From NCBI RefSeq assembly GCF_900170035.1, contig NZ_LT828540.1, forward strand, positions 579,280-643,279: 64,000 bases of DNA, given 5' to 3'. The position numbers were made by a program, and so were the translations under genes. This DNA comes from Desulfamplus magnetovallimortis (GTDB lineage: Bacteria; Desulfobacterota; Desulfobacteria; Desulfobacterales; Desulfobacteraceae). Below are positions 26,857 to 36,900 of the stretch, one piece after another. Within the stretch, counting starts at the first letter, position 1; each line of letters opens with the position of its first letter. A model generated the notes under the pieces. The model searched no databases, was not told the origin of the DNA, and saw nothing but the letters and a program-made list of their open reading frames with translations.

Positions 26857-29800
26857 ATGGACACAAAGTCGGCACAGCAGAATACACGGGATCACATAGT
26901 CAGTTTTTTAAAAGGATTAATGGAAAAAGCACTTCCTGAGACACCTGGAGAAGATGCCCTGACCATACCATTTCTTGAAATGGGTGCCAACTCATTAATC
27001 TTGATGCAGCTGCAACAATCTGTGGAGAATGAATTTGGTGTAACCATTGAGATTCCTCAGTTTTTTGAAGAATTGACCACCATGGAAGCACTCATAGATT
27101 ACCTTGAAATACATTGGACTCCATCAAATTTAGAATCCCGTGAAAACTCCGTGAGCCAGCAAGGTTTTTCTGTAAACACTCCAAATAATTCCCCTGCCCA
27201 TGGTCAATCCCCTTTATCATCCAATCAAGTTTTTGAAGAAAAAGAAAGCTTATCCTCCATACTTCCTTCCATCAATATTCCCACCTTTACCAATGCCGAT
27301 GCTTCTTTGCTGGAAATCGTGGTGAATCAGCAACTACAGGCTGCAGCACAGAATTTCACCAACACGGTTAACCAGCAGCTACAGTTCATTGCAGAAGCAG
27401 GGATGGCTGGAATCAGCAGCACTAATTTAAAAGATATGGGGCAGCAGAAAATTAAAAAAGAGACTCCACCTGTAGCTGGGCAATCATTCCGGAAAGATTC
27501 ATCTGCTGGTTTATCATACCAGAAAGATTCATCTGCCGGTTTATCATCCCAGAAAGATTCATCTGCCGGGCAATCATCCAAGAAACAACCCTCGCCTGAT
27601 AAATCATCCAAAAAACATTCATCTTCTGCGGTGATGCACAAAATGCTCTCCCCCCTTGAGATAAGGGCAAGGGGCCTCACAGAGAGGCAAAGCAGACACC
27701 TTGAAACCCTTATTAGCAATTATACAAGACACACCCGCAGATCCAAGGAACTTGTTGCTAAATACAGGCCAGTACTTGCCGACAGTCGTGCCTCTGTGGG
27801 TTTCCGTTTCACCACCAAGGAGATGCTTTATCCAATTATAGGCCAAAAAGGCAAGGGAGCCCATGTCTGGGATGTGGACGGCAATGAGTATATTGATATC
27901 ACCATGGGACAGGGAGTTACACTTTTTGGCCATGATCCTGACTTTATAAGACATGCACTTGCCAATGCCCCTTCTGATCGGCTACTTGGGCCCCGCCCTC
28001 CGGAAACTGGGGAAGCTGCTCGGCTTATAAGTGAATTTACCGGAATGGAGCGTGTTACCTTTACCAACACCGGTACTGAAGCTGTCATGGCAGCCCTGAA
28101 ACTTGCCCGTGCAGCAACGGGAAGAGATAAAATAGTCATGTTTGAGAATGCCTACCACGGCCACTCGGACAATGTCATGGGCAGGGCTGTAAAAAAAGGA
28201 GATACCCTTGATGGCTTACATAGTGTGCCAGTAGCTCCGGGGATAACCCAAGGAGCAGTGGATGACCTTTGGGTACTTGAATATGATGAAGATGAATCCC
28301 TTGATTTTATACAGAAAAATGCCCATAAAATTGCAGCTGTGGTGGTGGAGCCTGTGCAGAGCCGCCGCCCAGATCTCCAGCCCAGGGAATTTCTCCATAA
28401 ACTTCGCCGCATTACAACGGAAACCGGCACACTCCTGTTTTTTGATGAGATGATCACAGGCTTCAGGGTGCATCCTGGGGGGGCACAGGCATGGTTTGGT
28501 GTGGAAGCAGATATTGCCACCTACGGCAAGGTTCTTGGGGGAGGAATGCCCATCGGCGTTGTTGCCGGCAAGGCAAAATACATAGATGCCATAGACGGGG
28601 GAACATGGCATTACAATGATGCGTCATATCCCAAGGTCAACCGCACCGTGTTTGGAGGTACTTTCTGCCAGCATCCCACCGCAATGATAACCACCCTTGC
28701 AACCCTTAAACATCTGAAAAAGAAGGGCCCTGCCCTACAGGAATCCCTTAACAGAAAAACCAAATTCTTAGCAGATGAGCTAAACAGCTTTTTTCAGGCA
28801 GAAGAGGTACCCATAGAGGTTGTCTATTTTGGTTCCCTGTTCCGTTTTGCCTTTTCAAGTAACCTTGAACTTCTTTTTTACCACCTCATGGAAAAGGGAG
28901 TGTTCATCTGGGAATGGCGTAACTACTTCCTTTCAACTGCCCATACAGATGAAGATGTTGCCCACATCATCAAAGCAGTTAAAGAGAGTATAATGGAGCT
29001 GCGGAAAGGGGATTTCCTTCCCCCTAAAAAGGGGAAAGAAACGAAAAATCCTTTGGGGAGCAAGGAAGCTGAGATTTTTGTAGGCAGCAAGGAAACTGAA
29101 ACTCATATAGGAAAAAATCTTGAAAATAGAGACTTCACCATCACCATCCCCCTTACCCGTGCCCAGCAGCAACTCTCCATACTGGCAACAATATCCCCGG
29201 AAGGATCAAAGGCATACCATGTAAGCCCAATGCTTAAGTTAAAGGGGAAAGTTGATATTGATCGACTGCAAAAAGCTGTGGATATCCTTATAAAACGCCA
29301 TGAATCCCTTCGATCAATCATTGAGGGAGATCTTTTAAAAATCCTGCCCATGGGTGATTTCTATGCCATAGGCCCCCATGCTGGAAAGATTGTCACAGTT
29401 GATCTTTCCCAAGGTGTTGACCTTATCCAAGGTGTTGACCTTACCCAAGGTGTTGACCTTACCCAAGGTGTTGACCTTACCCAAGATGTTGACCTTACCC
29501 AAGATGTTGACCTTACCCAAGATGTTGACCTTACCCAGGGTGTTGACCTTCCCCAGGCCATTGATCTTCCCAAAGATTCAGATACTTCCAAAAACAGGGA
29601 TATTGACCATGGGCTAAAGGGATGGCTTGGGGATTACGCTAAAAAAGGATTTGATCTTGCCAGGGGCCCGCTTTTTGAAATACACCTTTTAAAGCTGGAT
29701 CACAGTGATTGGCGTCTTATCCTAAAAGGCCACCACATTGTTGTGGATGGGCTCTCCATGAACCTTATTGTCAATGAAATTGCCACCATCTATAATATTG

Positions 29801-32589
29801 CTCTCCATAATACTACTTCTTCGGTTGGCTCTTTTTCTGATTCCCTTAGCGATTCCCCTGATACTCTCCATACCTCTTCCGGACTTACACCACCCGTATC
29901 CTGGTCAAAGTATGCTTTCTGGCGTAACACCACAACCTTCCCCAGGGAAGAGAAATACTGGCTTAGGCAACTTGAAGGTGATCTGCCTGTTCTGTCACTG
30001 CCTGCTGATAATATGGAGCCAGCCATAAAAAGTTATTCAGGGGGCCGCTGCACAAAGATGATTCCAAAGGATCTGACCCAGGCCCTGGCACACCTTGGCA
30101 CAAAACAGGGATGCACCGACTTCATGGTTCTTTTTGCTGCCTATGCACTGTGGCTCCATCGACTTTCCACCCAGGAGGATCTCCTGGTGGGAATACCGGT
30201 TGCAGGACGTGGTATGGAAAATGGAGATAAGGTTGTGGGTTACTGCACCCATGTTATCCCCATAAGAAGCCGTATTAATTGGGATGACACCTTTATTGAG
30301 TATCTCAAAGCCACAAGAAAGGTTCTCCTTGAAGGATACCAACACCAGGAATATCCCTTTGCTGAACTCATGGACAAACTAAAGATTAAAAGGGATGGGC
30401 AGCGTGCCCCGCTTCTCTCCGCCATATTCAACTTAGATCGACCCGGCAAGGCACCTGCCATGGAAAACCTTGAAGTAACATGGCTGTCACAACCCATCTA
30501 TTATACCCCCTTTGATATAACTTTGAACCTTACAGAGGTATCTTCCGGCCTTGCCCTTGAGTGTGATTTTAACAGGGACAGGTTTGAAGAATCCTCCATT
30601 GAACGTTATGTGGAACACTTCATTACCCTAATTAAAGGCATTGCCAGCAAGCCTGAATGCCCTGTTTCATCCCTTCCCCTAATGGATACACCACATCTTG
30701 AAAAAATACTTTTGGAGTGGAACGATACCCATGCAGAGTTCCCTTCAGATAAATGCACCCACGAACTATTTGAAGATCATGTAGAAAAAACTCCAGATGC
30801 AATAGCCCTACGCATGGGAGGAGACCCTGATACAAAAATAACATATAGTAATCTCAACAAAATGGCTGACAGGGTGGCACATGCACTTTTACAACTTGAA
30901 ACAGATGTGGAAGAGGTGGTGGCAGTTTTTATGGAACGCTCACCACAGCTTGTTGCAGCACTCCTTGGTATTTTAAAATCAGGTGCAGCCTACCTTCCTG
31001 TGGATCCTTCCTATCCGGAACAGCGTATAGGTTTTATGCTCAAGGACGCAGGGGTAAAAACCATATTGACACAGGAAAGCCTTTGCAGCCGTCTGTCTGA
31101 TTCCAATGGCATCAATGTAATTCCACTTGACAACCTGACACAGGATAGCTTTTCCCTGCCGCCGGAGGTTGTGAAAAATAACAATATCAATAAAGACCCA
31201 AATGTTAACAGCAGAATGGTGCTGAACATTCCCAACCGCACACAACCTGATAACCTTGCCTATGTTATCTACACATCGGGTTCAACCGGAGTTCCCAAAG
31301 GGACAATGATCCGCCACCGGGGAATGGTTAATTATCTCATATGGGCCTGTTGTTATTACCGCACAAAGGAGGGGGAAGGCTCGCCTCTCCACTCCTCCAT
31401 AGGATTTGATGCCACCATCACAAGTCTATTTACTCCACTTGTTTCAGGTAAATGCCTCTTCCTTCTTCCTGAAGGAGACCAGGGACGTGAAATCCAGGAG
31501 ATCCATAAAGCCCTGGTGTCGGAAACTGACTGGAGTCTCATGAAGTTCACCCCTGCCCACCTGGAACTTATCAATGCCATGATTCCACCGGAAAAGCTAA
31601 AAGGTAGCACACGCTGCCTGATTTTTGGAGGGGAAGCACTGTTGGGACGCCAGGTTAAGCCATGGAGAAAATATGCCCCGGATACACGTCTTGTTAATGA
31701 ATATGGCCCCACGGAAACCGTTGTGGGATGCTGCATCCATGAAGTTTGTCCAGATGATCCCCACACAGGCTCCATGCCCATAGGACACCCCATTGCCAAT
31801 ACACAGCTCTATATCCTTGACAACAATTTTGAGCCGGTTCCCATAGGTGTAACAGGGGAACTCTATATTGGAGGCGAAGGTGTTGCCAGGGGGTATTTGG
31901 GACGGCCGGAACTGACAAAGGAAAGATTTATTCCCATATCATCCACAGGAGTTGCAAGGGCACTTTCTGAGCTGCGGAAAACAGCCATAGAATCACCCCC
32001 AAATATCAATATTTCATCACAAAAGACTAATGTTTCATCACAAAAGACCAATGTGACGGAGAGTGATACAGCAAAAATTAATATGGATGCCCACATCTAC
32101 CGCACAGGGGATCTTGTGCGGTATAGAAGTGATGGAACAATTTTATATTTAGGAAGGATTGACAACCAGGTCAAGATACGGGGACACAGGGTGGAGTTAG
32201 GGGAAATTGAAAACGCCCTGTTAATGCAGACAGGTGTAAAGGAGTGTGTGGTAAAGACCCATGAAGTATCAGCCCATGGAGTATCAGCACGGGATATCCG
32301 GCTTTTTGCATGGGTTGTTCCGGAAGATGATCATGAAATTGATGAAGTTACCCTGAGGCAGGGCCTTGGCTCACACCTTCCCTCCCATATGATTCCCTCA
32401 TTCATAATGCCCATGGATTCCCTTCCACTGACAGTGAACGGCAAGGTGGACAGGGCTGCACTTCCCCTGCCCAGGGCACTTAAACAACCCGTGACAAACA
32501 ATGTAATGGCACCTGGTACCCGTATCGAGCAAAAAAATCGCCACCATATGGCAGGAACTCCTTGCCACGGATCAAGTGGGCGTAAATGA
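26857..32589 (+). CDS. Hybrid megasynthase part 1: ACP-aminotransferase-C-A (Asn-like)
   Basis: First piece of one hybrid PKS/NRPS gene (26857-37994). Start ATG 26857 after CGGAGA. Domains: ACP (MGANSLILMQL, residues about 1-90), which completes the module begun by PKS-3; Gln-rich linker with repeats; PLP aminotransferase of the glutamate-1-semialdehyde aminomutase type, about 285-715 (FTNTGTEAVMAALK, PLP Lys in YGKVLGGGMP), expected to turn the beta-keto group into a beta-amine; condensation domain about 760-1270 (GHHIVVDG) with an 18-bp repeat array; adenylation domain about 1300-1890 (YTSGSTGVPKGT, NEYGPTET). Specificity residues read DATKIGEVGK, one change from the Asn code DLTKIGEVGK. 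The frame is lost at an A7 run (32531-32537); with six A it continues as QKIATIWQELLATDQVGVND into the PCP. Confidence 0.9.
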   Translation: MDTKSAQQNTRDHIVSFLKGLMEKALPETPGEDALTIPFLEMGANSLILMQLQQSVENEFGVTIEIPQFFEELTTMEALIDYLEIHWTPSNLESRENSVSQQGFSVNTPNNSPAHGQSPLSSNQVFEEKESLSSILPSINIPTFTNADASLLEIVVNQQLQAAAQNFTNTVNQQLQFIAEAGMAGISSTNLKDMGQQKIKKETPPVAGQSFRKDSSAGLSYQKDSSAGLSSQKDSSAGQSSKKQPSPDKSSKKHSSSAVMHKMLSPLEIRARGLTERQSRHLETLISNYTRHTRRSKELVAKYRPVLADSRASVGFRFTTKEMLYPIIGQKGKGAHVWDVDGNEYIDITMGQGVTLFGHDPDFIRHALANAPSDRLLGPRPPETGEAARLISEFTGMERVTFTNTGTEAVMAALKLARAATGRDKIVMFENAYHGHSDNVMGRAVKKGDTLDGLHSVPVAPGITQGAVDDLWVLEYDEDESLDFIQKNAHKIAAVVVEPVQSRRPDLQPREFLHKLRRITTETGTLLFFDEMITGFRVHPGGAQAWFGVEADIATYGKVLGGGMPIGVVAGKAKYIDAIDGGTWHYNDASYPKVNRTVFGGTFCQHPTAMITTLATLKHLKKKGPALQESLNRKTKFLADELNSFFQAEEVPIEVVYFGSLFRFAFSSNLELLFYHLMEKGVFIWEWRNYFLSTAHTDEDVAHIIKAVKESIMELRKGDFLPPKKGKETKNPLGSKEAEIFVGSKETETHIGKNLENRDFTITIPLTRAQQQLSILATISPEGSKAYHVSPMLKLKGKVDIDRLQKAVDILIKRHESLRSIIEGDLLKILPMGDFYAIGPHAGKIVTVDLSQGVDLIQGVDLTQGVDLTQGVDLTQDVDLTQDVDLTQDVDLTQGVDLPQAIDLPKDSDTSKNRDIDHGLKGWLGDYAKKGFDLARGPLFEIHLLKLDHSDWRLILKGHHIVVDGLSMNLIVNEIATIYNIALHNTTSSVGSFSDSLSDSPDTLHTSSGLTPPVSWSKYAFWRNTTTFPREEKYWLRQLEGDLPVLSLPADNMEPAIKSYSGGRCTKMIPKDLTQALAHLGTKQGCTDFMVLFAAYALWLHRLSTQEDLLVGIPVAGRGMENGDKVVGYCTHVIPIRSRINWDDTFIEYLKATRKVLLEGYQHQEYPFAELMDKLKIKRDGQRAPLLSAIFNLDRPGKAPAMENLEVTWLSQPIYYTPFDITLNLTEVSSGLALECDFNRDRFEESSIERYVEHFITLIKGIASKPECPVSSLPLMDTPHLEKILLEWNDTHAEFPSDKCTHELFEDHVEKTPDAIALRMGGDPDTKITYSNLNKMADRVAHALLQLETDVEEVVAVFMERSPQLVAALLGILKSGAAYLPVDPSYPEQRIGFMLKDAGVKTILTQESLCSRLSDSNGINVIPLDNLTQDSFSLPPEVVKNNNINKDPNVNSRMVLNIPNRTQPDNLAYVIYTSGSTGVPKGTMIRHRGMVNYLIWACCYYRTKEGEGSPLHSSIGFDATITSLFTPLVSGKCLFLLPEGDQGREIQEIHKALVSETDWSLMKFTPAHLELINAMIPPEKLKGSTRCLIFGGEALLGRQVKPWRKYAPDTRLVNEYGPTETVVGCCIHEVCPDDPHTGSMPIGHPIANTQLYILDNNFEPVPIGVTGELYIGGEGVARGYLGRPELTKERFIPISSTGVARALSELRKTAIESPPNINISSQKTNVSSQKTNVTESDTAKINMDAHIYRTGDLVRYRSDGTILYLGRIDNQVKIRGHRVELGEIENALLMQTGVKECVVKTHEVSAHGVSARDIRLFAWVVPEDDHEIDEVTLRQGLGSHLPSHMIPSFIMPMDSLPLTVNGKVDRAALPLPRALKQPVTNNVMAPGTRIEQKNRHHMAGTPCHGSSGRK
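27484..27624 (+). repeat. In-frame 30-bp tandem repeat before the aminotransferase
   Basis: About 4.7 units of ten residues (pattern SYQKDSSAGL, decaying to SSKKHSSS) in the linker between the ACP and the aminotransferase. Confidence 0.85.
29407..29567 (+). repeat. In-frame 18-bp tandem repeat within the condensation domain
   Basis: About nine units of six residues (QGVDLT/QDVDLT), nearly identical at DNA level (CCAAGGTGTTGACCTTAC). The array lies inside the C domain, before its HHxxxDG motif, so it must form an external loop if the domain is active. Confidence 0.92.
32531..32537 (+). other. A7 homopolymer frameshift between A and PCP domains
   Basis: The upstream frame reads on to a stop at 32587-32589, while the PCP is encoded in the +1 frame. 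Reading six A instead of seven joins the frames exactly and restores a normal A-to-PCP linker. Could be a sequencing error, a real mutation, or a slippage site. Confidence 0.85.
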
Positions 32590-33943
32590 CAGCTTCTTTG
32601 AGGTAGGCGGACATTCCCTGCTGATACTTCCCTTAAGGGAGAGGCTGCAAAATGACTTTAACATATCAATGTCACCTGTGGATATTTTCCGTTATCCCAC
32701 AATTGCATCACAGGCTGACTTTATCAAAAAAAGCACCCAACCTGAAGGGATCGATCCCATAGCTCACTTGCAGGGTATTCCTGACGGACAACAACAGAGG
32801 ATTACCTCTGGACAACCACAGGAAATGGCAGGGCAAGCACAAAAGATTGCAGATCAAGCACAACGAATTACCCCTACAGGTAATGAAAACGCCATTGCAA
32901 TTATAGGAATGGCCCTGCGGGTTCCCGGAGCACATGACCTTGACTCATTCTGGACAAACCTTGTGGAAGGAGTGGAATCCATCACCCGCTTCACAGATGA
33001 AGAACTCCTGGCCGCAGGTGTGAGTGAAGCTGATATCAACAATCCCTCCTATGTCAAAGCCAATGGTACACTGAAAGATATGGAGTATTTTGATGCAGAG
33101 TTCTTTGATTTTACCCCAAGGGAAGCTGAAATTTTAGATCCCCAGCACCGCCAGCTTTTAGAGTGTAGCTGGGAGGCCATGGAACATGCTGGTTATGATC
33201 CCTTAAACTATAAAGGCAAAGCAGGGATATTTGGAGGAGTTGGCCTTAACAGCTATCTTATACACAATCTCATGGGTAGAAAGGATCTCATTGAAACCAT
33301 TGGGCCATGGCACATAAACCTTGCCAATGACAAGGATTTTGCACCCACACGGGTTGCATACAAAATGAATCTAAGGGGTCCCGCTGTAAATACCAGTACT
33401 GCCTGTTCCACCTCCCTTGTGGGCCTTGCAATGGGGTGCCGCAGCCTTCTTGCCTTTGACAGCGACATGATACTTGCCGGTGGATGCACAATCAACCTGC
33501 CACAAAATGAAGGATATATGTATCACCAGGGAGGAATTCTTTCAAAAGATGGCCATTGCCGCCCCTTTGATATCACTGCCAACGGCACTGTGGATGGCAA
33601 CGGAGTTGCTGTGGTGGTCTTAAAACGCCTTGATGATGCCTTGAGGGACGGTGATACAGTACACGCTGTTATACGGGGATTTGCCGTGAACAACGACGGT
33701 GCCCTGAAGGTTGGTTATACAGCCCCCAGCATTGAGGGACAGGCTGCGGTCATAAGGGAAGCACAGTCAATGGCTGGTATATCCCCTTCAGATATCACCC
33801 ATGTTGAAACCCATGGCACAGGAACAGACCTTGGAGATGCCGTTGAGGTGGCTGCATTGAGGGAGATTTTCAGTGGCACAGCGGGAAATCCACCTGATAA
33901 TGACAACACCGCATTTAATGAAAAGAGTGTACCCTTTTTTTGA
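32576..33943 (+). CDS. Hybrid megasynthase part 2: PCP and N-terminal four fifths of KS
   Basis: Second piece of the same gene. It carries the PCP (FFEVGGHSLL, near 32595-32730), a Gln-rich linker and most of a KS (32885-33890): IGMALRVPGA, the nucleophile in NTSTACSTSLV, GYTAPSIEGQ, and VETHGTGTDLGD. TACSTS in place of TACSSS is common in KSs that accept a peptidyl chain from an NRPS. The frame ends at TGA 33941-33943, within a T7 run near the left end of an inserted 100-bp MITE. With six T the KS reads through the MITE into CALGSLKSNVGHLDTAAG, its proper continuation. ATG 32576 lies inside the A-PCP linker and is unlikely to be a natural start. Confidence 0.85.
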   Translation: MGVNDSFFEVGGHSLLILPLRERLQNDFNISMSPVDIFRYPTIASQADFIKKSTQPEGIDPIAHLQGIPDGQQQRITSGQPQEMAGQAQKIADQAQRITPTGNENAIAIIGMALRVPGAHDLDSFWTNLVEGVESITRFTDEELLAAGVSEADINNPSYVKANGTLKDMEYFDAEFFDFTPREAEILDPQHRQLLECSWEAMEHAGYDPLNYKGKAGIFGGVGLNSYLIHNLMGRKDLIETIGPWHINLANDKDFAPTRVAYKMNLRGPAVNTSTACSTSLVGLAMGCRSLLAFDSDMILAGGCTINLPQNEGYMYHQGGILSKDGHCRPFDITANGTVDGNGVAVVVLKRLDDALRDGDTVHAVIRGFAVNNDGALKVGYTAPSIEGQAAVIREAQSMAGISPSDITHVETHGTGTDLGDAVEVAALREIFSGTAGNPPDNDNTAFNEKSVPFF

Positions 33944-36900
33944 TAATCCTGTCTGCCAAACCTCACCCCCCAGCCCCCTCTCCATAGCTGGAGAGGGGGA
34001 GAATAATGCAAAAAGGGTACACTCTAATGAAAAGCAAGCCCAAGGCAGTTGTGCCCTTGGCTCCCTTAAATCCAATGTGGGACATCTTGATACTGCTGCC
34101 GGAGTGGCAAGTCTTATAAAAACTGTTTTAAGCCTCCAGAATAATACAATCCCCCCCATGCCGGGATTTAAAGAACCCAATCCCAAACTGGATATGGAAA
34201 CTGGCCCCTTTTTTGTGAATTCCCAACCCCTGCCCTGGATAAAGAAAGATAACACTCCCAGAAGAGCTGGGGTAAGCTCCTTTGGACAGGGAGGAACCAA
34301 CGCCCATGTAATAGTGGAAGAGGCTCCAGATAATATGACCTCTTCGTCTGAAGCAGATCAGTGGAACCTTTTGACCATTTCCGCCCGTTCCCCTGAAACC
34401 CTGGAAAAATCCACCCAAAGAGTTGCCGCATATCTTAAAGAAAACCTGGATCAAAACCCAACAGATGTGGCATTTACACTGCAATGCGGCCGCCATCCCT
34501 TTGCATTTAGAAGAGCTGTACTTTCAAGAAGTATGATGGAAGGTTCAAAGGCCTTTGCCTCTTTAATTGATATTGATAGTGCCCATAAAATAAAAAATAT
34601 AAATAGTACTCAGAATACTAAAGATATAAAAACAAAATCTTTCCCCGTTATAACCGGCAGGGCACTGCCCCATCCTCCGGAAGTTGTTTTCATATTTCCC
34701 GGCCAGGATATGCAGCATGACGACATGGCCAGGGGGCTTTATGAAACAGAACCACTTTTCCGCAGGGAGGTTGACCTTTGCAAGGAAATACTGAAAAAAA
34801 ACCACGCAATGGATATTGCCGATGGCTGGTATCCATCGGCAATTGAGCTACCCTCCCTTATACCGGAAAGGGCCTCGGATCCTGTTCCACTTTTTATTGT
34901 GGAATATGCACTTGCAAGGATGTGGCAGGGTATGGGAATCCAACCCAGTGCCATGCTTGGCTACAGCTTAGGTGAATACACTGCGGCCTGCATTGCAGGA
35001 GTTATATCCTTAGAAGATGGCCTTGGTATGGCAGTGGCCGGGGCACGCCTGCTATCAGTAATCAAGCCAGGAGTGATGCTTGGCATATCCATGTGTGAAA
35101 AAGATCTTCTGCCCTTGATGGGAGAGGATCTTGACATTGCCATGATCAGCACCCCGTCCCAGTGTGTGGCCGGAGGTGAGAAAAATGCTGTGGAGCAACT
35201 GGAAGAAACATTAAAGGAAAAGGCAGTTCCCTATACACGGCTGCCCCTTGACTTTGCCTTCCATACAAGGCTAATGGAACCCTTTTTAAATCCCTTTAGA
35301 AAAGAGCTTGAGAAGGTAAAATTCAATCCGCCACAGATACCATATATATCGTGTGTAACCGGAGCATGGATAAATGCCCATGAGGCCATGGATCCGGAGC
35401 ACTACCTTGACCTTGCAAGAAGGTGTGTGCGTCTGGCGGACGGCTTTAAAACCCTTGCAAATCATAAAGAACTAAGGGAATCCACCTCCATATGGCTTGA
35501 AACAGGCCCAGGACAGGGACTGGCGGGTCTTGCCATGCAGCAGCCGGATCGTCCTTCAAATAACACTGTGATATCAACCCTCCATGATCCCAGATATCAC
35601 TTAGGAAACACCCCCTCCAGCTCCCGTACCCTGGGATATAATCTAAAAAGTGATGATCATGGAGAGTCCCAAAGAAGCAACATCCATTCTGACACCCCGG
35701 CACTCTTAGCTGCAATGGCACGCATGTGGGTACTTGGCCTGGATATTAAATGGGAAAACAGATATATGGGAAAACGCAGGCAAAGAATACCTCTTCCCAC
35801 ATACCCCTTTGATTCCAAAAAATACTGGATTGAACCCGCTGCAACCAACATAGGTCATAATGGGAACATAGAGTGTCTGGACAAGAAACCGGACACAACA
35901 TCACCTTCAAAATACCCCGACCCTTCAAAATGGTTTTACATTCCGGTATGGGAAGAGGTTCCCCTGGAGAAAAAGGGAGATGCCTCTGGATTATGGCTTG
36001 TGGTGGGGGATTCTGATGGCATTGATCAAGCACTGGAGAAACAAGGGATCAAGGTCATAAGTGTTTCCCTTGACCATGCTCCTCTTAATCTTGACCATGC
36101 TCCACTTAATAATGAAAAGGACATTCCAGCAAAACCTGACACCCTTTCCATGATAAATATCAATTTCATTTTAAATGATGAAAGGCATGAAGGCTGGTCA
36201 TCCCTCCTTGATACCCTTAAAAAGAAGGATATGTGGCCTGATCACATAGTTTACACGGGGCTGCTTGGGAATAATTTTGGTGGGGAGGATCGCTTTAACA
36301 AAGAAGGTCTCTTTGGTGGACAAAATCATACCGGCGGCGGAGAACACTTGGCCAAGGACGATTTCTCTTGCCAGCAAAATACTATCCTGCAATATGGTTA
36401 CCATAAAATGGTGGAGCTGGGTCAAGCCCTGGGAAAACTTGCCTTTAGTGATCAACTTTCCATAACCGTTGTTGGAAGCGGTATTTTTTCCATGTATGAC
36501 AATGAAGCAGTAGATCCCTCCAGGGCTGCTGTCATAGGCCCTTTGAAAGTTCTTCCCCAGGAGTATACAAACCTGAAATGCCGTCTCATGGATATAATCA
36601 TTCCTGATGTGTCATGGAAAAGGGAAAAATTCCTGCAAAGGGTTACAGCGGAGCTTACAGCAAGGGACGGGGAGCGTTCTGTGGCTCTTCGGGGGAACAA
36701 CAGATGGGTGGAAAAATTCAAGCCGTTTGATTTACCTGTTTTTGAAGAAAAAATTTCCGGAACAGGCATTTCTGAATCCAGATCCAAGTCAGCAGGCACC
36801 TATCTTATAACCGGAGGTCTTGGAAATGTGGGGCTTACCCTTGCAGGGGCAATTACAGGTCTTATACAGGATTCAACAGTCATTTTGACCGGACGCAGGC

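Noticed and set aside
26857-26860. TTG at 26854 as start of the hybrid synthetase
   Set aside because: ATG at 26857 follows immediately and has correct spacing to CGGAGA.
33873-33940. An independent gene start at ATG 33873 for the KS C-terminal piece
   Set aside because: The first 22 codons are out-of-frame KS sequence; the true continuation begins within the MITE after the T7 run.
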